Positions 17,589-24,766 of a stretch of 64,000 nucleotides of DNA are shown here, piece by piece. The DNA comes from an uncultured bacterium (lineage in GTDB: Bacteria; Verrucomicrobiota; Lentisphaeria; Victivallales; UBA1829). The notes beneath the pieces were generated by a model. It was given only the letters and a program-made list of their open reading frames with translations. It ran no database searches and had not been told where the DNA came from. Both the position numbers and the translations under genes were made by a program. The DNA lies in assembly GCA_902778895.1 (NCBI GenBank), contig CACYZF010000010.1:1-64000 (forward strand), written 5' to 3'. Numbering within the stretch: position 1 is the first letter of the stretch; the number at the start of each line of letters is the position of its first letter.

Positions 17589-18913
17589 TCCTCGGGGTCT
17601 CCGAAGGGAAGCCCGCGCCGCCGTCCGACCTCCAGGCTCTGCGAGAAGTTGGAGATGAAATACAGCAGTGTCTTGAACAGGCCGCGGCAGTTCGCGCGCG
17701 GATCCAGCCCGCGGCGCAGGATCGAGGAGAAGGAATAGAATTTCCGGCGGTACATCTGGCAGTAACCGGCCAACTTCTCCGGCGTGAAATGGGCCGGACG
17801 GAACACGACGTCGCCGAACACGAACTTTTCGTCCAGCCACCAGTGTTCGTTCAGGAGTCGCCTCTCCTGTTTCAGGCGTTCGAAAAGCTGCGTGCCGGGG
17901 AACGGCACCAGGTGGTTGAACGCGGCGAAGAAGAACTTGTTTTCGATGGCGAACCGGAGCGTCTTTTCGAAGGTCTCCGGCGTGTCGTCATCATAGCCGA
18001 AGACGAACGTGGCGTAGATGGAGATGCCGAATTCGCGCAGGTTGCGGATGCTGCGGACCATGTCCGCCTCCTCGTTCACCGATTTGCCCATCTGGCGCAG
18101 CGTCGTCTTCTGCAGGGACTCGAATCCGATCAGCACGCCAGCGCAGCCGCTGTCGCGCATCAGCCGGAGCAGTTCGCGGTCCTGCGCCGTGTGGATGCTG
18201 AGCTGGGCGATCCAGCGTTTTTTCAGCGGCTTGAGCGCCATGCAAAGCGCCTTCAGGCGCGGCACGTCCATGGCGAGATTGTCGTCCACGAAGAAGAGAT
18301 TCTTCTTTTTCAATCCGCGTATCTCCCGGACCACCTCCTCGATCGGGCGCGCCCGGTACGTCTGCCGGAAAAACACCGTGATGGAACAGAACTCGCAGTG
18401 GAAACGGCATCCGCGGGACGTTTCCACGAGCGACAGGATCCCGTAGTCACGGTCGCCGAAAATGGAACGGTCCGGGAATTTCCCGGCCAGGTCGACCGGT
18501 TCGTCCGAACGGTACACTTTTTTGAGCGTGTCGGCCTTCAGGTCGGACAGGACCTCGCCCCAGACGTTTTCCGCCTGACCGTCGATGACCGCGTCCGCAT
18601 GGAGCGCGACCTCCTCCGGCGCGAGCGAGGCCTGGAACCCGCCCATGATGACGAGCCGTCCGCGTTTGCGGTATTCCTCGGCGATCTGGTACGACCGTTT
18701 CGCCGTGTAGCACTCCACGCTGATGCAGACCGCGTCCGTCTCCCGGTCGAAATCGATCTCGCCCAGACGGTCGTCGAAGAACGTGCGGCCCCAGTCCGAC
18801 GGGGTCAGCCGGGAGAGCATAGCGATGGAAAGCGGCTCCATGATCCATGTCTTCGGATACGTGGCGCCGCAGGGCTTGTGTCCGACCGCGGGCAGGATGA
18901 ACGTCAGGTGCAT
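17585..18913 (-). CDS. B12-binding-type radical SAM protein 2
   Basis: 442 residues. N-terminal Rossmann-like cobalamin-binding-type region (about 1-145, with RGRLVIMGGFQASLAPEEVA), then a radical SAM core whose cluster motif is Cys169-x3-Cys173-x2-Cys176 (GCRFHCEFCSI). Later core strands are visible (FFVDDNLAMDVPRLKAL, AGVLIGFESLQKTTLR, FGISIYATFVFGYDDDTPET, PFPGTQLFERL). No DxHxxG B12 signature is obvious, so cofactor use is inferred from the fold. Start 18913 has AAAGGAGG just upstream and overlaps the preceding gene by 10 bp. Class members carry out methylations, ring closures and C-C rearrangements in lipid and natural-product pathways. Confidence 0.82.
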   Translation of the reverse strand: MHLTFILPAVGHKPCGATYPKTWIMEPLSIAMLSRLTPSDWGRTFFDDRLGEIDFDRETDAVCISVECYTAKRSYQIAEEYRKRGRLVIMGGFQASLAPEEVALHADAVIDGQAENVWGEVLSDLKADTLKKVYRSDEPVDLAGKFPDRSIFGDRDYGILSLVETSRGCRFHCEFCSITVFFRQTYRARPIEEVVREIRGLKKKNLFFVDDNLAMDVPRLKALCMALKPLKKRWIAQLSIHTAQDRELLRLMRDSGCAGVLIGFESLQKTTLRQMGKSVNEEADMVRSIRNLREFGISIYATFVFGYDDDTPETFEKTLRFAIENKFFFAAFNHLVPFPGTQLFERLKQERRLLNEHWWLDEKFVFGDVVFRPAHFTPEKLAGYCQMYRRKFYSFSSILRRGLDPRANCRGLFKTLLYFISNFSQSLEVGRRRGLPFGDPEE

Positions 18914-20280
18914 GGCGCCTCCTTTTCGGTTGAGGTTCCGGCTGTCATCGGGTCGACGCCTTCGGGGAACCGCGCGGTGTCGCGGCAGAGTTTGCCGATA
19001 TAGAGCCGGTAGGCCAGGTTTCCGGCGAGCGCCACGGGATACACCTTGCGCTTTACGCTCAACCGGTGACGGATGGATTTCATTGAGAAGGTCTCCCGCC
19101 AGGCAAGCTTGAACCCGTCGTCCAGCTCCCGCGGCGACATGTCGCGCGGCTTGATGACGACGTGCTGGGTATCGTAATAGGACCAGTCGCGGTGCAGGAT
19201 CCGGTCGGTCGCGGTCAGGCGGCGGTAAAGTTCCGTGCCGGGAAACGGCGTATAGAGCGCGTACCGGGGGATGTCGATATGGAGTTCGTTCACGGCGTCC
19301 GCGGTATCCCGGAAGATCGATCGCGTCTCCCCGTCCAGGCCGAAGATGAAGCATCCCTGGATGATGATGCCGCGGTCGTGGAGGCGGCGGCACACCTCGA
19401 AATAGTTGTCCGGCGAATTGAACCCCTTCCGCATGGTGTACAGCCCCCGCTGCATGACGGATTCGAATCCGAGGAGCATGTAGGCGCATCCGGATTCCGC
19501 GAGCGCATCCATCAGCTCCTCGTCCACCGTGGCCTTCGTCGTCATCAGGCCGCCCCAGTGCTTTTTCAGCGGTTTCAGCGCGCGGAACAGCTCCAGTGCG
19601 TATTCGCGGTCCTCGCAGAGGCTCACGTCGTTGAACGCGAACCGGCTTCCCGGCAGGCTCCGGATCTCGTCGATCACCTCCTGCACCGGGCGTGTGCTCC
19701 AGCCGAAATGCGCCCCCACGACCGCACAGAAATCGCAGCAGTTCCTGCATCCGCGCGTCGCGAACATCGTGTTCGGCATCATGTAGCCGAATCTCTTCTG
19801 AAGGTCGCGGCGGGCGATCGGCAGTCCGCGCAGATCCTGCGGACCCGGCGGCTGTGCGTAGAGCGGCTTCAACTGCCCGGCGACGAAGTCCCGGCAGAGC
19901 TCCGGGAACGTCTTTTCCGCGAATCCGGTCGATACGGCGTCCGCGTGGGCGGCGGCCTCATCCGGCAGGAGCGTCGCATGGACGCCGCCGATCGTGACTT
20001 TCGCGCCCTTCGAGCGGAAATGATCCGCCCAGTAGTAGCCGCGGTACGCCGTCCCGGTGATGATGCTGATGCACACGAGATCGAACGTTTCCGAGACGGG
20101 GACGCGGGACACGCTTTCGTCGCAAATCCGCACGTCGATCGGCAGGTCGCCGGGGACCAACGCGGCCAGATAAGTCGCGGTCAGGGGCGCTTCCCGGAAC
20201 GACGTTTCGATCCACGGCGGTATTTTCAGTTTATGGATCTTGCCGTCGGGCAGCAGGATCAGCATTTTATATCGTTTCAT
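18904..20280 (-). CDS. B12-binding-type radical SAM protein 1
   Basis: 458 residues, first gene of the operon. N-terminal B12-type domain (about 1-150, with GAKVTIGGVHATLLPDEAAA) and a radical SAM core with Cys178-x3-Cys182-x2-Cys185 (RGCRNCCDFCAVVG). Core elements are conserved (FAFNDVSLCEDREYALELFR, AYMLLGFESVMQRGLYTMRK, DRGIIIQGCFIFGLDGETRS, YTPFPGTELYRRL). It resembles protein 2 in plan, and the pair may have arisen by old duplication. A 17-codon leader ORF overlaps its start, and the promoter-leader is a copy of that of the next gene upstream. Substrate unknown; not close enough to BchE, HpnJ or MiaB to assign. Confidence 0.82.
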   Translation of the reverse strand: MKRYKMLILLPDGKIHKLKIPPWIETSFREAPLTATYLAALVPGDLPIDVRICDESVSRVPVSETFDLVCISIITGTAYRGYYWADHFRSKGAKVTIGGVHATLLPDEAAAHADAVSTGFAEKTFPELCRDFVAGQLKPLYAQPPGPQDLRGLPIARRDLQKRFGYMMPNTMFATRGCRNCCDFCAVVGAHFGWSTRPVQEVIDEIRSLPGSRFAFNDVSLCEDREYALELFRALKPLKKHWGGLMTTKATVDEELMDALAESGCAYMLLGFESVMQRGLYTMRKGFNSPDNYFEVCRRLHDRGIIIQGCFIFGLDGETRSIFRDTADAVNELHIDIPRYALYTPFPGTELYRRLTATDRILHRDWSYYDTQHVVIKPRDMSPRELDDGFKLAWRETFSMKSIRHRLSVKRKVYPVALAGNLAYRLYIGKLCRDTARFPEGVDPMTAGTSTEKEAPCT

Positions 20281-20317
20281 GGGGACCTGTTGTCCGGCTC
20301 GTTTTTGTGTTCGACAT
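20267..20317 (-). CDS. Leader ORF overlapping the radical SAM operon start
   Basis: Sixteen codons (MSNTKTSRTTGPHETI; an ATG at 20320 would add one Met) with AAAGGG upstream, ending 14 nt inside the first radical SAM gene in another frame. Its first four codons copy those of the gene at 20727-21509. It may couple translation into the operon or be a leftover of the copying event. Confidence 0.35.
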   Translation of the reverse strand: MSNTKTSRTTGPHETI

Positions 20318-20380
20318 CATTTCAGCCCTTTCACGGTGTTGCTGATGGAGGGTTTGAGGAATCACATTTTATTATACCAC
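20307..20380 (-). repeat. Duplicated promoter-leader, copy B (radical SAM operon)
   Basis: About 74 bp nearly identical to 21499-21573. It includes TATAAT, the leader TCCATCAGCAA, the ribosome site GTGAAAGGGCTGAAA and the start codons ATGTCGAACAC. Confidence 0.85.
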
Positions 20381-20399
20381 GCCCCAAACAAATAATCAA
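20371..20399 (-). promoter_or_regulatory. Promoter of the radical SAM operon
   Basis: TTGATT (20399-20394), 17-nt spacer, perfect TATAAT (20376-20371) on the minus strand. The -10 lies inside the duplicated leader. Confidence 0.75.
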
Positions 20400-20726
20400 G
20401 CGGGAAATGCCGGAAAATCAAGGGAAAACACCATCTTCCCCGCCGACTTCCTGTCCGGAGCCTGGCGGGATGAGTCTTCGGGACGACCAGTTGCAGGAGT
20501 TCCGTGTTGAGGCGTGATGTGATAACTGGCAGAGATGCCCGGTTGGCTCCGTTCCCTGCCGCCCGTGACAGGACGGCGGGGACGAGCTACGGTTGAGTGG
20601 ATGGATTATTGCTCCTATGGAATTGGTGTTGCTGATTCCGGTTTTAACAGCAGGTCGGGTCCTGTTCGTTTCGAGCTGAAGGAGCGACACCCCAACGTCC
20701 GTTCACTTTTTTCATCGGAATGCGGT
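20400..20726. other. Intergenic region, nothing recognised
   Basis: No gene with a ribosome site was found on either strand. One stretch (GGTGTTGCTGAT, near 20622) repeats a motif also found in the duplicated leader and at about 14150, suggesting debris of the same leader sequence. Confidence 0.4.
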
Positions 20727-21509
20727 TCATTCAGGCGGGTAAAAATCACCAACGGCGATAGAACCAGAGGGGTACGCAAAGACAATATGGGACCCCCTGT
20801 GGTCCGGTTCTTCCGAAAAACCGAACAACGGTTTAAACGGCTTCGCGTCTTCGGGATCCGGGGAATCCGCTCCCTCCGGATCCTCCGCGGTACGCTTCCG
20901 CCTTCGCGCCTCTTCCTGTGCATCGCGGAACATTTCATTGATGGTCTCGACGGCCCTTCTGCTTCTTTCCTTGTCCCGCCAGCTGAGCTCCACCAGGACA
21001 ATGGGCATTAGAGTGATGTCGTTATGAAGATGTCCTTTTGCCTCAGCCATTTCGAACAGCCGGTCGACTGCCGCGTCTGAAAGCACCGTTGCATTGTTTT
21101 CTACGATGAGCTTGAGCGCGAGGGGAGCCGTGATCTGGAACTTCGGGTCCAGTGCGTAAAGCAACAGGTCCTCGGGGATTGGCTCGTTCTCCCTGTATCC
21201 GAAAAGCATCAGCCTGATCGCCAGCTCGTCGTCGGCACCATGCCGATACTGATGGCAGGTCTCTGCAAAGCGGTTGCGGGAAGCCAGTGGCGCGGTCCTG
21301 TAGGCGGCGATCAAGGTCTCGGCATCGAGAAACAAAACAACGGGCGTTCTTCTGAGGCCGTAAATAAATTGCGGGAACCTGAAATACCAGACACAGTAGC
21401 CTGTGGCGACCAAGGTGAGCAGCAGGAAGCAGAGAACAAGGAGCAGGATTTTTCTTTTGCGTTTTTTGGCAGGGATCCTTTGTGGATCCGTTTGGAGCGT
21501 GTTCGACAT
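20727..21509 (-). CDS. Membrane-anchored protein of unknown function
   Basis: 260 residues. A basic N-terminus (PAKKRKRK) precedes one membrane helix (ILLLVLCFLLLTLVATGYCV). The remainder is helical (RTPVVLFLDAETLIAAYRTA, LLLYALDPKFQITAPLALKL, NATVLSDAAVDRLFEMAEAK), possibly HEAT-like, then an acidic/basic linker and a short C-terminal strand region (GSHIVFAYPSGSIAVGDFY). Type II orientation (N-in) is expected. No family was recognised. Its promoter-leader is duplicated upstream of the radical SAM operon, so the two transcripts may be expressed together. Confidence 0.6.
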   Translation of the reverse strand: MSNTLQTDPQRIPAKKRKRKILLLVLCFLLLTLVATGYCVWYFRFPQFIYGLRRTPVVLFLDAETLIAAYRTAPLASRNRFAETCHQYRHGADDELAIRLMLFGYRENEPIPEDLLLYALDPKFQITAPLALKLIVENNATVLSDAAVDRLFEMAEAKGHLHNDITLMPIVLVELSWRDKERSRRAVETINEMFRDAQEEARRRKRTAEDPEGADSPDPEDAKPFKPLFGFSEEPDHRGSHIVFAYPSGSIAVGDFYPPE

Positions 21510-21573
21510 GGTTTCAGCCCTTTCACGTTATTGCTGATGGAGGGGTTGAGGAATCACAACTTTATTATACCAC
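21499..21573 (-). repeat. Duplicated promoter-leader, copy A
   Basis: It carries TATAAT and the leader of the gene starting at 21509. The -10 (GGTGGTATAATAAAG) overlaps the last codons and stop of the SUKH gene (stop at 21554). The match to copy B begins at GTGGTATAATA and runs through the first four codons (ATGTCGAACAC). Confidence 0.85.
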
Positions 21574-22624
21574 CTGTGTAGCGCGAGATCAGCACAACAT
21601 AGAATGGCAGTTTCTTCGCCTCGGAAATGGACGCAGCATCACGAAGGCTTCTCAACGGGCGCGGGGTATTGAAGAGAAGATGTTTCTTCTCGTACTTCAG
21701 CGCATGCTGGTATTCGGTGTCTGTCGGAAGCGCGAAGGCATACCCGTCCGGCAGGCTCTCTGCAAAGAAATCGTTCAGGATTGCGCAGAAAGATTCCGCG
21801 TCCGCTGCAGACACCTCGGCAGGGGCTTTGTCATATTTCTCCCCATCGGCCTGTTTTTTGGACCGGTCGAGGTCGATCAACAGGTAAAAACGGTTATTGG
21901 CGACCGGGAAACGGCTGATCCAGAACGGACGGGAACCATTTGCATCCGCAGGAACACGCTTCATCTGGATCCCGTATCCCATCGACGGCATAACGACCGC
22001 GAAATCCTGCACATCAAGCCCGATTTTCTCGGGCGCTTTCACCTCGGAAGCATCTTCCAGGCGGCAGGTCATGAATTGCGTCGGCTTTTCCCCGTGGATC
22101 CGGTCGGCAAGCATTTGCCCCCACGTTCTGTCGTCGTTCCATCGATTGGAGATCAAAAGTTTGTTCAAAAAAGCCGGAATGCTGTTCACGCAGAACTGGA
22201 CGACCGTCTCATACGTCTCGACGATCCAGAAATGTTCCGGGTCCTTTTTATCGATCGCCAGAATATATTCCGCCTCACCGCAGTCCCCGGCAAAAGCAAA
22301 CAGATCGACTGCGGCACGGTCGAAGCCGGGGAACGCATCTTTCCAGTCCTCGCCGGGCTCCTTGTCCCATTGTTCGGCGGGATACAGTTCCTCCCATTCT
22401 TCCGGGGTTCGGATTTCCTTGAGGGCGGCAATATCCTCCATGTAGAACATGAAGGGCCAACCGTCGCAGCCGTCGAGCTCCACGCCGTTCCATTTTGCAA
22501 CGAAACGCTTGAACTCGGACGGGAACCGCAGGTTCAGCTTCTTTTCGGCTTCCGTGATCTGCTCGTCCGTGATCGGTTTTGGTGCTCCGGTCACCAGACA
22601 TTCCAGCAGTTTTTCGGCTTTCAT
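21554..22624 (-). CDS. SUKH (SMI1/KNR4) domain fused to a formylglycine-generating-enzyme-like domain
   Basis: 356 residues. Residues about 15-160 are a SUKH domain: PITDEQITEAEKKLNLRFPS, FKRFVAKWNGVELDG and DCGEAEYILAIDKKDPEHFW. After a linker, residues about 205-356 resemble a degraded FGE-sulfatase/SUMF1 fold: FWISRFPVANNRFYLLIDLD, APAEVSAADAESFCAILNDF, LPDGYAFALPTDTEYQHALK. The usual C-terminal catalytic Cys segment is missing, and the protein ends abruptly at YTGGIIKL where the duplicated promoter begins. SUKH proteins are frequent immunity proteins against polymorphic toxins and other nucleases (family knowledge). AAGGAGACC precedes the ATG, and a promoter lies at 22666-22693. Confidence 0.75.
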   Translation of the reverse strand: MKAEKLLECLVTGAPKPITDEQITEAEKKLNLRFPSEFKRFVAKWNGVELDGCDGWPFMFYMEDIAALKEIRTPEEWEELYPAEQWDKEPGEDWKDAFPGFDRAAVDLFAFAGDCGEAEYILAIDKKDPEHFWIVETYETVVQFCVNSIPAFLNKLLISNRWNDDRTWGQMLADRIHGEKPTQFMTCRLEDASEVKAPEKIGLDVQDFAVVMPSMGYGIQMKRVPADANGSRPFWISRFPVANNRFYLLIDLDRSKKQADGEKYDKAPAEVSAADAESFCAILNDFFAESLPDGYAFALPTDTEYQHALKYEKKHLLFNTPRPLRSLRDAASISEAKKLPFYVVLISRYTGGIIKL

Positions 22625-22665
22625 TTCCGGTCTCCTTGGTCAATTAAGGATAAAATGTCTCTGTT

Positions 22666-22693
22666 ACAATAGCGCAAACCAAGCGGATTTCAA
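22666..22693 (-). promoter_or_regulatory. Promoter of the SUKH gene
   Basis: TTGAAA (22693-22688), 16-nt spacer, TATTGT (22671-22666) on the minus strand, about 40 nt before the start. Confidence 0.55.
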
Positions 22694-23091
22694 GTCCCAA
22701 AACGACATTTGTTTTGGGGTTTGCGTATTAAATCTCCGCGTTCGTCCAAATCGTTTTCTCCTCGAAAAAACGTAAGGCCGGGGTTCCAGGAAAAAAGTGG
22801 TAGGCATATCGGACTCCAACGGCCTTATGTTTTGGGGTGTTTTGAGGTCAAACAGGTGAATCGGGGGTGTCTCGCGACGTTTTGCGGGACCGGGAAGAGA
22901 TGGTTTTTTCTGTTTCGATATGCCCAGGCATTTTGCGATACAAAACGCTGGACCTCGGCCTTAAGAAACAGAGAGAACTGCCGGGATATCCCCGATTTCC
23001 AACGCAGAAACGGCGCTCCACGGGTTATCTGTGCTCGGCGCAAGGGACGGCGGAAACGCCGCGCAACCTCCGCACGTTGAGGCTCTTGTGC
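22694..23091. other. Intergenic region without a recognised gene
   Basis: It has lower GC than the neighbouring genes and several TTTTGGGG-like words. No frame here has a ribosome site together with protein-like composition. It may be non-coding or decayed DNA at the edge of the repeat-bounded segment. Confidence 0.4.
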
Positions 23092-23131
23092 CGAAACAAG
23101 AAAGCCTGCGAAATCGTTGGACTTCACAGGC
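23092..23131 (-). terminator. Terminator of tRNA-Ala
   Basis: On the minus strand GCCTGTGAA pairs with TTCGCAGGC (9 bp, one G-T pair), followed by TTTCTTGTTT. It lies inside the 52-bp direct repeat. Confidence 0.7.
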
Positions 23132-23152
23132 TTTTAAAACAAACTGGTGGAG
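23101..23152. repeat. 52-bp direct repeat, right copy
   Basis: Two mismatches from 13453-13504. It covers the last eight bases of tRNA-Ala including CCA, the spacer and the terminator hairpin. Confidence 0.75.
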
Positions 23153-23221
23153 TATATGAGACTTGAACTCATGACCTCCTCGCTGCCAGCGAGGCGCTCT
23201 AGCCAACTGAGCTAATACCCC
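23145..23221 (-). tRNA. tRNA-Ala (GGC)
   Basis: 77 nt including an encoded CCA. Acceptor GGGGTAT pairs with ATACTCC; the anticodon arm is CCTCG-CTGGCAG-CGAGG with anticodon GGC; the T-loop is TTCAAGT. Its 3' end is shared with the 52-bp repeat. Confidence 0.95.
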
Positions 23222-23407
23222 AAATCAATTGATGGAATTTAATATACCATCGTTTCGCGGAAAATCAAGCTCGAAGCCGAAAAAAAGCCGAAAAAAGTTT
23301 TCGGGCCGAGTTTCCCCGTACAGAATCCGGCTCCTGTTCAGCGCGGACGATGGTGTTCGACGGTCTCATGTCCGGCGAACAAACCGGACGAAAGTCGTCT
23401 TGCAGGT

Positions 23408-23450
23408 TAGAAAGAGAAAGGCCCCGGAACGGTCAAGCCGTCCCGGAGCC
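23408..23450 (-). terminator. Terminator of the GMP synthase gene
   Basis: A 13-bp stem between 23438-23450 and 23420-23432 (two non-canonical pairs), then TTTCTCTTTC on the minus strand. Confidence 0.7.
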
Positions 23451-23497
23451 GGAATACTGTTTTGCAAAATCGCCTTTGCGGCATCAACGGGAGGCGA

Positions 23498-24478
23498 TCA
23501 CTCCCATTCGATCGTGGCCGGCCCCTTCGGGCTAAGGTCGTAAAGCACGCGGCAGACGCCGGGGACTTCGGCGAGGATGCGGTCGGTGATCTTCTTCAGA
23601 ACGGCCCAGTCGATCTCCGGCACGACCGCGGTCATGGCGTCGCGGGTATTCACCGCGCGGATGATCACTGGCCAGTCGAACACGCGCTTGGAGTCGCGCA
23701 CGCCCGTGGAACGGTAATCCGGCACGACGGTGAAGAACTGCCAGACGGATTTCGTGAGGCCGGCGCGGTCGAACTCTTCGCGCAGGATGGCGTCGGATTC
23801 GCGGAGCGCGGCGAGGCGGTCGCGGGTGATCGCGCCGGTGCAGCGGACGCCGAGGCCGGGGCCCGGGAACGGCTGGCGGTTGACCATGGAATCGGGCAGG
23901 CCGAGGGCGGCGCCGATCACGCGGACTTCATCCTTGAAGAGGAGCTTCACGGGCTCGACGAGTTCGAAATGCAGGTCGGGCGGAAGGCCGCCGACGTTGT
24001 GGTGCGCCTTCACGCCGACGCTCTCGACGATGTCGGGGTAGATGGTGCCCTGCGCGAGGAAATCGACGTCGGTGAGCTTGCGCGCCTCTTCCTCGAACAC
24101 GCGGATGAATTCGCCGCCGATGATCTTGCGTTTCTGTTCGGGATCGGCGACGCCGGCGAGCTTGTCGAGGAAACGGTCGGTCGCGTCGATGTAGATCAGG
24201 TTCGCGCCGAGCTGGCTGCGGAACACCTCGACGACCTGTTCGCTTTCGCCCTTGCGCATCAGGCCGTGGTTCACATGCACGCACACGAGCTGCTGTCCGA
24301 TCGCGCGGATCAGGAGCGCGGCCACCACGGAGCTGTCCACACCGCCGGAAAGCGCCAGGAGCACCTTGCGGGAGCCAACCTGCCGGCGGATGAGGGCGAT
24401 CTGTTCTTCGATGAACTTGTCTGCGAGTTCTTTCGTTGTGATGCGGACCATGTCGTCCGGGCGTTTGTTGCTGTCCAT
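23498..24478 (-). CDS. guaA: GMP synthase ATP-pyrophosphatase subunit (stand-alone)
   Basis: 326 residues. It contains only the synthetase half of GuaA: LLALSGGVDSSVVAALL (PP-loop, SGGVDSS), VNHGLMRKGE, FLAQGTIYPDIVES, RQPFPGPGLGVRCTG and the C-terminal dimerisation domain ending in PATIEWE. It adenylates XMP for amination to GMP. The N-terminal class I glutamine amidotransferase domain usual in bacterial GuaA is absent, and none is encoded next to it. It is therefore either the B part of a split enzyme, as in many archaea, or ammonia-dependent. The start at 24478 has AAAGGA 8 nt upstream; an upstream in-frame extension has no homology. Confidence 0.9.
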   Translation of the reverse strand: MDSNKRPDDMVRITTKELADKFIEEQIALIRRQVGSRKVLLALSGGVDSSVVAALLIRAIGQQLVCVHVNHGLMRKGESEQVVEVFRSQLGANLIYIDATDRFLDKLAGVADPEQKRKIIGGEFIRVFEEEARKLTDVDFLAQGTIYPDIVESVGVKAHHNVGGLPPDLHFELVEPVKLLFKDEVRVIGAALGLPDSMVNRQPFPGPGLGVRCTGAITRDRLAALRESDAILREEFDRAGLTKSVWQFFTVVPDYRSTGVRDSKRVFDWPVIIRAVNTRDAMTAVVPEIDWAVLKKITDRILAEVPGVCRVLYDLSPKGPATIEWE

Positions 24479-24690
24479 AGAGGGATTCCTTTGTTTGTAT
24501 AGAAGTTGAAGCGCCGCAAGTCCGTGTTTTTCGTCCGCGCGGCTGTATTTTATCCAATTATTATACTGCATTTTCCGTCAAAAATCAAGAATAAATCGCG
24601 AAAAAACGGACCGATGCGCTGTTTTTTCCGGCGGTATCTTCCGAACACGATATCCGGCGCAAGATTCTCCCGCAAAAACGCGTTTTCAGC

Positions 24691-24719
24691 TTGAAAAAAG
24701 CCCGTTTCCGGTGTAAATT
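24691..24719 (+). promoter_or_regulatory. Promoter of dxs
   Basis: TTGAAA (24691-24696), 17-nt spacer, TAAATT (24714-24719), about 50 nt before the start. Confidence 0.6.
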
Positions 24720-24766
24720 ATTTGATTATACTTTTTCACGCACACATGGGAACCAGCCTCAGATTC

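Noticed and set aside
17589..17840. Longer N-terminus for the 382-residue GNAT protein
   Set aside because: It would lie inside the radical SAM coding frame; the ATGA overlap start at 17588 is the natural one.
13399..23100. Prophage or transposon inside the repeat-bounded segment
   Set aside because: No integrase, transposase, terminase, capsid or replication gene was found; only the flanking repeats suggest mobility.
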